The notes below the pieces were generated by a model that saw nothing but the letters and a program-made list of their open reading frames with translations, was not told the origin of the DNA and searched no databases. The position numbers and the translations under genes were made by a program. Shown in pieces: positions 59,273 through 64,000 of a DNA stretch of 64,000 nucleotides (positions within the stretch are counted from its first letter, which is position 1; each line of letters opens with the position of its first letter). Source of the DNA: Candidatus Accumulibacter sp. ACC003 (lineage in GTDB: Bacteria; Pseudomonadota; Gammaproteobacteria; Burkholderiales; Rhodocyclaceae); the NCBI RefSeq assembly GCF_907163085.1, contig NZ_CAJQTX010000004.1:204956-268955 (forward strand), given 5' to 3'.

Positions 59273-60270
59273 ATGGACAACCAGACCTCACCCAACGACG
59301 ACTACGACACCCCGTGGAAAGACGCGATCACGCGCTATTTCCCGAGTTCATGGCCTTCTACTTCCCGTCGGCGCACGCAGAAATCGACTGGCAGCAAGCG
59401 CACGTCTTCCTCGACCAGGAACTCGCCCAGATCGTCCAGGATGCCGAACTCGGCAAGCGGCTGGTTGATCGTCTCGTCCAGGTCAGCACCCGCGAAGCGG
59501 GCGAGCAATGGGTCTACATCCACGTCGAAGTCCAGGGACAGCACGACGCCAATTTTCCCGAGCGCCTCTTCACCTACAACTACCGGCTCTACGATCGCTA
59601 TCGCCGCCCGGTTGCGAGCCTCGCCGTGCTCGCGGACGAAGGCGAAAACTGGAAACCGACCCACTTCGGCTACCAACTATTTGGCTGCGAAGTCGGCATC
59701 CGCTTCCCGACCGTCAAGATTCTCGATTACGCTGACCAGGCCGAAGCCCTCCTGGCGGACCCCAACCCCTTCGCCCTGGTTACCGCGGCGCACCTGTTCA
59801 CCCGCGAGACAAAGGGTGACCCCGAGCAACGCTATAGGGCAAAATGGCGGCTGGCCAAGCTCCTCTACGAACGCAACTGGGACAAGCAGCGCATCATTGA
59901 CCTGTTCAGCGTCATCGACTGGCTGATGCGTTTGCCGACAGAACTCGAGAAGCGGCTGATGGACGAAGTCTACACACTGGAAAGGAACGTCACCATGCCC
60001 TACGTTACCTCTGCCGAACGCTTTGGCATCGAAAAAGGATTGCAGCAAGGATTGCAGCAAGGACTGCAACAAGGATTGCAGCAAGGAGAGCAACAAGGCA
60101 TGCAAAAAGGGGAAGCCACCCTCCTGCAGAGCCAACTCGCCCGTCGCTTCGGTACCCTTTCTGATGCCGTCCGCGCCCGACTGGCCAACGCCACAGTTGA
60201 GCAGCTCGAAAGCTGGGCGCTCAACATCCTTGACGCCAAATCGCTGGACGAAGTTTTCGATCAGGGTTGA
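59273..60270 (+). pseudogene. Rpn/DUF4351 gene with an early frameshift
   Basis: Closely related to the gene at 43539. The start MDNQTSPNDDYDTPWKDAIT is in one frame, and FPEFMAFYFPSAHAEIDWQQ onward is in another. One base is missing near 59338 (gctatttcccgag versus gctactttcccgag). The rest, including HVEVQGQHD, four L-Q-Q-G repeats and DUF4351, is intact to the stop at 60270. A sequencing error is possible. Confidence 0.85.
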
Positions 60271-60288
60271 AGGCAGAAACCGAACGCC

Positions 60289-60588
60289 ATGCGACTGACC
60301 TCCGAGCAGATTGAATCGATCCACAAGCTCGCCGTGCAAGTGGCCGGCGAGGCGGTTCGCACACGCGTCTTTGGCTCCAGGCTCGATGACGCCGCACGCG
60401 GTGGCGACCTCGATCTCATGATCGAACTGAACGAGCCCGTCACCAACCCCGCGCTTCTGGCGGCCCAACTCTCCGCAAAAGTCTCGCGCACGCTGCACGG
60501 CCGCAAGGTCGACGTGCTGATCAGTGCCCCCAACCTCAGGCGTCTGCCCATCCATGAAGTCGCCTACCGGGAAGGTGTCTTGCTGTGA
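60289..60588 (+). CDS. MNT-type minimal nucleotidyltransferase antitoxin
   Basis: A 99-residue protein with the G-S-x10-D-x-D signature of polymerase-beta nucleotidyltransferases: FGSRLDDAARGGDLDLMIEL (G29-S30, D40, D42). MntA-like antitoxins AMPylate or otherwise modify their HEPN toxin partner. Its stop overlaps the GTG start of the HEPN gene (GTGA). It starts 18 bases after the Rpn pseudogene. Confidence 0.88.
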   Translation: MRLTSEQIESIHKLAVQVAGEAVRTRVFGSRLDDAARGGDLDLMIELNEPVTNPALLAAQLSAKVSRTLHGRKVDVLISAPNLRRLPIHEVAYREGVLL

Positions 60589-61064
60589 TCCTGGACCACA
60601 AACTGGCCGAACGCATGCAGTTTCTGATCCGGGTCGTGCGCAAGGAATGCCGGCACCTCCAGACGACAGACCAGCGGCTGTTTGCCGTGCAATTCACGTC
60701 AGACACCGCCGCGCAACTTGATTCAGACCCAGACCTGGCCGAGCGCGTCGATGCCTTCGCCAGCAGATATGCCCGCCTGCAGGACACCGTGGGAGACAAG
60801 CTCTTGCCGCTGTTCCTGCGTGCTCTCGGTGAAAATCCGGGTGCGGTGATAGACAACCTCGACCACGCCGAGCGCCTGGGCATCCTCGACTCGGCCGACG
60901 AATGGCTGGCCATGCGCAAGATCAGGAATCAGATGGTTCATGAGTACATTGAAGACCTCGACGTGCTCACCAGCGCTCTGCTGACGGGACACGCCTATGT
61001 TCCGGTGCTGATTGCCGCAGCCGACGCCATGCTTGCAGAAGCCGAGCAACGCGGCTGGGTCTGA
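60585..61064 (+). CDS. HEPN-domain toxin partner
   Basis: A 159-residue all-alpha protein from GTG 60585. It has the R-x4-H ribonuclease motif in RKIRNQMVHEY (R114, H119). HEPN/MNT pairs form type VII-like toxin-antitoxin modules in which the HEPN toxin cleaves RNA and the MNT partner inactivates it. The N-terminal helical segment HKLAERMQFLIRVVRKECRH is typical. The pair sits between two gmd/fcl copies. Confidence 0.85.
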   Translation: MILDHKLAERMQFLIRVVRKECRHLQTTDQRLFAVQFTSDTAAQLDSDPDLAERVDAFASRYARLQDTVGDKLLPLFLRALGENPGAVIDNLDHAERLGILDSADEWLAMRKIRNQMVHEYIEDLDVLTSALLTGHAYVPVLIAAADAMLAEAEQRGWV

Positions 61065-61080
61065 ACGCACAGACCCCCCT

Positions 61081-61175
61081 GTAGGAGCCCGATTCATCGG
61101 GCGATGACGACGCCCCGCGCTCTCGAAGCGCCCGAGATCACCAGCCGCCCATCGCCCGATAAATCGGGCTCCTAC
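61081..61175. repeat. pair of REP-like palindromes in opposite orientation
   Basis: gtaggagcccgattcatcgg... (61081-61105) and the inverted form atcgcccgataaatcgggct... (61151-61175), 45 bp apart, so the pair can form a larger hairpin (BIME-like) after the HEPN gene. The remaining DNA to 61463 shows no gene and should hold the promoter of the following gmd copy. Confidence 0.8.
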
Positions 61176-61463
61176 ACGTTGGCAGGCGCGTTGACCTGTC
61201 GGCCGGCACGTTACCCAACGCCGACCACCGCCGCCGAACCCTGTCCAAACCACGCCAATGCTTCCCGGCCACGCACCATCAACCAAGCGCACGACTTGCG
61301 ATAGATGTCACGGCATGGACCAACAGCTCCGCGCATGCTTACGCACAACTTGACAACAAAGTCAGAATCCAGCTTCAAGCAAGGCCCCGCCAGACAATCA
61401 TGTCCGTAAGCATCTTCTTCCCGACAAGCTCCCCAGGCCAGGTCCAAATCCAAGGACTCCACC

Positions 61464-62592
61464 ATGACCCCCACCAACAAAATCGCCTTGATAACCGGCA
61501 TCACCGGCCAAGACGGCGCCTACCTCGCGGAGTTCCTGCTCAACAAAGGCTACGAAGTCCACGGCATCAAGCGCCGCTCGTCGCTCTTCAACACCGACCG
61601 CATCGATCACCTCTACCAGGATCCGCACGAAACCGACCGCAAGTTCATCCTGCACCATGGCGACCTCACCGATTCCAGCAGCCTGATCCGCATCATCCAG
61701 CAGGTGCAGCCCGACGAAATCTATAACCTCGCCGCGCAAAGCCACGTCGCCGTCAGCTTTGAAGAGCCCGAATACACCGCCAACGCCGACGGTGTCGGCG
61801 CCCTACGCATGATGCTCGAAGCCATCCGCATCCTCGGCCTGGAAAAGAAAAGCCGCTTCTACCAGGCCAGCACCTCCGAACTCTACGGCCTGGTGCAGGA
61901 AACGCCGCAGAAGGAAAGCACGCCGTTCTACCCGCGCAGCCCCTACGCCGTCGCCAAGCTCTACGCCTACTGGATCACCATCAACTACCGTGAGGCCTAC
62001 GGCATCTACGCCTGCAACGGCATCCTCTTCAACCACGAAAGCCCGGTACGCGGCGAAACCTTCGTCACCCGCAAGATCACCCGTGCCATCGCCCGCATCG
62101 CCCTCGGCCTGCAGGACTTGCCTCTACCTCGGCAACATGAGCGCCCTGCGCGACTGGGGCCACGCGCGCGACTACGTCGAAATGCAATGGCTGATGCAGC
62201 AGCAGGACCATCCCGAAGACTTCGTCATCGCCACCGGCGTGCAATACAGCGTTCGCCAGTTCGTCGAATTCGCCGCTGCCGAACTCGGCATCAGCGTTCG
62301 TTTTGAAGGCGAGGGCGTGGACGAGGTCGGCATTGTGGCCAAGGTCGAGGGTGGCAAAGCCAAAGCCAAGGTCGGTGACGTGATCGTCAAGGTCGACCCG
62401 CGCTACTTCCGCCCCACCGAAGTGGAAACCCTGCTCGGCGACCCCAGCAAAGCCCGGGAAAAACTCGGCTGGACGCCACAAACCAGCCTGCAGGAACTCG
62501 TCAAGGAAATGGTTCTCGCCGACTACAGCTCGGCAAGGCGCGACGCGCTGGTCAAGCTGGCGGGCTTTACCACCTTCGACCACCACGAGTAA
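61464..62592 (+). pseudogene. gmd: gmd copy 2 with a one-base frameshift
   Basis: Full-length homology to the gene at 56930, starting [21 protein letters not shown] single extra base near 62116 (gcaggacttgcc versus gcaggattgcc) breaks the frame after about 217 codons. The second frame continues [20 protein letters not shown] to FTTFDHHE. An extra codon gives LRMMLEAI instead of LRILEAI. The same extra base is present in the truncated copy at 46631. Confidence 0.85.
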
Positions 62593-62597
62593 GCGCG

Positions 62598-63644
62598 ATG
62601 AGCCAAGCGAAAATTTACGTGGCGGGCCACCGTGGCATGGTCGGCTCGGCCATCGTCCGCGTGCTCGCAAGCCAGGGGCAGAGCCACATCGTCACCCGCA
62701 CTCACGCCGAACTCGACCTGACCGAGCAGGCTGCCGTACGTGCCTTCTTCCAGGCAGAAAAGCCGGAGCAGGTGTACCTCGCGGCGGCCCGGGTCGGCGG
62801 CATCCACGCCAACAACACCTACCCCGCCGAGTTCATCTACCAGAACCTGATGATCGAAGCCAGCGTCATCCACGAAGCCTGGCAGGCGGGCGTGCAGAAG
62901 CTCTTGTTCCTTGGCTCCAGCTGCATCTATCCAAGGCTTGCAGCGCAGCCCATGAGCGAAGATGCGCTGTTGACGGGCACCCTGGAACCGACCAACGAAC
63001 CCTACGCGATTGCCAAAATCGCCGGCATCAAACTCTGTGAAAGCTATAACCGCCAGTACCGCACCGATTACCGCAGCGTCATGCCGACCAACCTCTACGG
63101 CCCGCGCGACAACTACGACCTGCAGAACAGCCACGTCATTCCGGCGATGATCCGCAAGTTTCACCTCGCCAAGCTCGCTGCCGAACACAACTGGCAAGCG
63201 ATTGAGCGGGATGAAGCCAGGCACGGCCCCATCCCAAAAGACTTGAAACGCCAACTCCACGATACCTGTACCGGGGTTCTTGGACCTTCTCTCTGCCTCT
63301 GGGGAAGCGGCACCCCCAGGCGCGAGTTCCTCTACGTAGACGACATGGCCGCAGCCAGCGTGCACGTCATGAATCTTGATCGAGATAGCTACCTCGCCCA
63401 CACCGAACTCACGCTCTCGCACATTAACATTGGTGCCGGCGACGACCTCTCGATCGCGGAACTGGCTCAAGTTGTGGCCAAACTCATCGGTTACGGCGGC
63501 CGCATCGATTTTGATTCCGGAAAACCCGACGGAGCACCGCGGAAGCTAATGAACTGCTCGCGTTTGCATGCTCTGGGATGCCGTGCCACCGTAGGGCTCA
63601 AAGAAGGGCTTGCCAAAGCGTACGCGGACTTCGTAGGGGGATGA
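62598..63644 (+). CDS. fcl: GDP-L-fucose synthase, copy 2
   Basis: A 348-residue intact enzyme ([54 protein letters not shown]) with the normal ending [12 protein letters not shown]. It starts five bases after the gmd stop. It differs from copy 1 at many positions, so the two are diverged paralogs rather than a recent duplication. It is the better candidate for the functional gene. Confidence 0.95.
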   Translation: MSQAKIYVAGHRGMVGSAIVRVLASQGQSHIVTRTHAELDLTEQAAVRAFFQAEKPEQVYLAAARVGGIHANNTYPAEFIYQNLMIEASVIHEAWQAGVQKLLFLGSSCIYPRLAAQPMSEDALLTGTLEPTNEPYAIAKIAGIKLCESYNRQYRTDYRSVMPTNLYGPRDNYDLQNSHVIPAMIRKFHLAKLAAEHNWQAIERDEARHGPIPKDLKRQLHDTCTGVLGPSLCLWGSGTPRREFLYVDDMAAASVHVMNLDRDSYLAHTELTLSHINIGAGDDLSIAELAQVVAKLIGYGGRIDFDSGKPDGAPRKLMNCSRLHALGCRATVGLKEGLAKAYADFVGG

Positions 63645-63785
63645 GCGAAGCTTCCCCGCAACTGGCCGGCTAAGGCGGACAGGTGCGCGTACGTGACTCC
63701 CGGCTTGACGATGGCGCGCGCGATGACCCTTCGGGCGATAACAGCGACCGAGCCCCCGAAATCGTAAGCGATCACCCACACCCCG

Positions 63786-63810
63786 ATCGCCCGATGAATC
63801 GGGCTCCTAC
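63786..63810. repeat. REP-like palindrome, inverted orientation
   Basis: atcgcccgatgaatcgggct followed by cctac, between fcl copy 2 and the EPS regulator promoter. Confidence 0.8.
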
Positions 63811-63828
63811 ATGGTGTGACAAGCGCTC

Positions 63829-63876
63829 TTGCCCCTTCCGGCGACATGCCTTATCATTTGCGTTCATATATTGAAC
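63829..63876 (+). promoter_or_regulatory. promoter-operator of the EPS-associated regulator
   Basis: TTGCCC (63829-63834), a 17-bp spacer and TATCAT (63852-63857), followed by the perfect inverted repeat gttca-tatat-tgaac (63862-63876) just before the start codon. The position downstream of -10 suits autorepression by the MarR-type product. The same arrangement is at 40259-40306. Confidence 0.75.
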
Positions 63877-63884
63877 AAGAAGAG

Positions 63885-64000
63885 ATGACCCCGGCAGAAG
63901 AAGTTCACCTGCGTATCCTCCGGATCGTCGAGGAGGAGCCACAGATCAGCCAGCGGCAGCTCGCCGAGCGTCTCGGCGCCAGCCTGGGCAAGACCAACTA
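63885..64000 (+). CDS. EPS-associated MarR-family regulator, 5' part (cut by window end)
   Basis: ATG at 63885 encodes TPAEEVHLRILRIVEEEPQI, then SQRQLAERLGASLGKTN, nearly identical to the intact regulator at 40654. An agaagag sequence precedes the start. The intact promoter-operator suggests this is the functional copy, and that an EPS/exosortase gene cluster may follow beyond the window. Confidence 0.88.
   Translation, partial: MTPAEEVHLRILRIVEEEPQISQRQLAERLGASLGKTN

Overview
The window is high-GC chromosomal DNA from a proteobacterium, most likely a betaproteobacterium of the Rhodocyclales such as a Candidatus Accumulibacter-like organism. This placement is an inference. It rests on the PEP-CTERM protein behind a sigma-54 promoter, the EPS-associated MarR-type regulators, the gmd/fcl fucose genes and the many Rpn/DUF4351 proteins.

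Positions 1-36300 are mostly ordinary core genome. They hold a thiolase (fadA-like), DUF2802 and SPOR envelope proteins, a TPR protein, ridA, recG, a chemoreceptor, a PEP-CTERM exported protein and a DUF1499 protein with a decayed second copy. Next comes an unusual minus-strand cluster (10980-18221): an uncharacterised protein, a GMC oxidoreductase fused to a DUF1080 domain, a DyP-type peroxidase and a vanadium-dependent haloperoxidase. A PhnD/PhnC/PhnE-type ABC transporter follows, then a 1-Cys peroxiredoxin and a persulfide dioxygenase-rhodanese fusion. After these come a ClpX-like ATPase without the zinc-binding domain, an alpha/beta hydrolase, a Bcr/CflA exporter, DUF455 and DUF2946-like proteins, a glutathione peroxidase and a lipoprotein. 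The section ends with gcvT-gcvH-gcvP, preceded by a tandem glycine riboswitch, its terminator and a promoter.

Positions 36300-64000 are an accessory, heavily rearranged region around GDP-fucose/EPS genes. A 2816-bp insertion sequence is present twice (36317-39132 and 49806-52621), each copy with its own perfect 9-bp target duplication. It encodes a DruA-like (DUF4338) protein translationally coupled to an IS4-superfamily transposase. A different element (52710-54617, 10-bp target duplication) has a DruA-like domain fused to the N-terminus of an ISAs1 transposase whose reading frame needs a -1 shift at A AAA AAG. An IS66 element (55186-56884, 8-bp target duplication) lies just upstream of gmd. 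Between these are two arrays of a MITE-like palindromic repeat (about 181 bp x 5 and 173 bp x 10), REP-like palindromes and at least five Rpn/DUF4351 nuclease genes or remnants with variable 12-bp QQG-coding repeats. There are also multiple intact, frameshifted, truncated and chimeric copies of gmd and fcl, and three copies (one decayed, one cut by the window end) of an EPS-associated MarR-family regulator with a conserved promoter-operator. Two toxin-antitoxin modules (PIN-type and MNT/HEPN) lie among the gmd/fcl copies.

The fucose genes (GDP-mannose to GDP-L-fucose), the EPS regulator at the right edge and the PEP-CTERM protein suggest an exopolysaccharide/exosortase programme whose main locus probably lies beyond the right edge. 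No rRNA, tRNA or CRISPR array was recognised.
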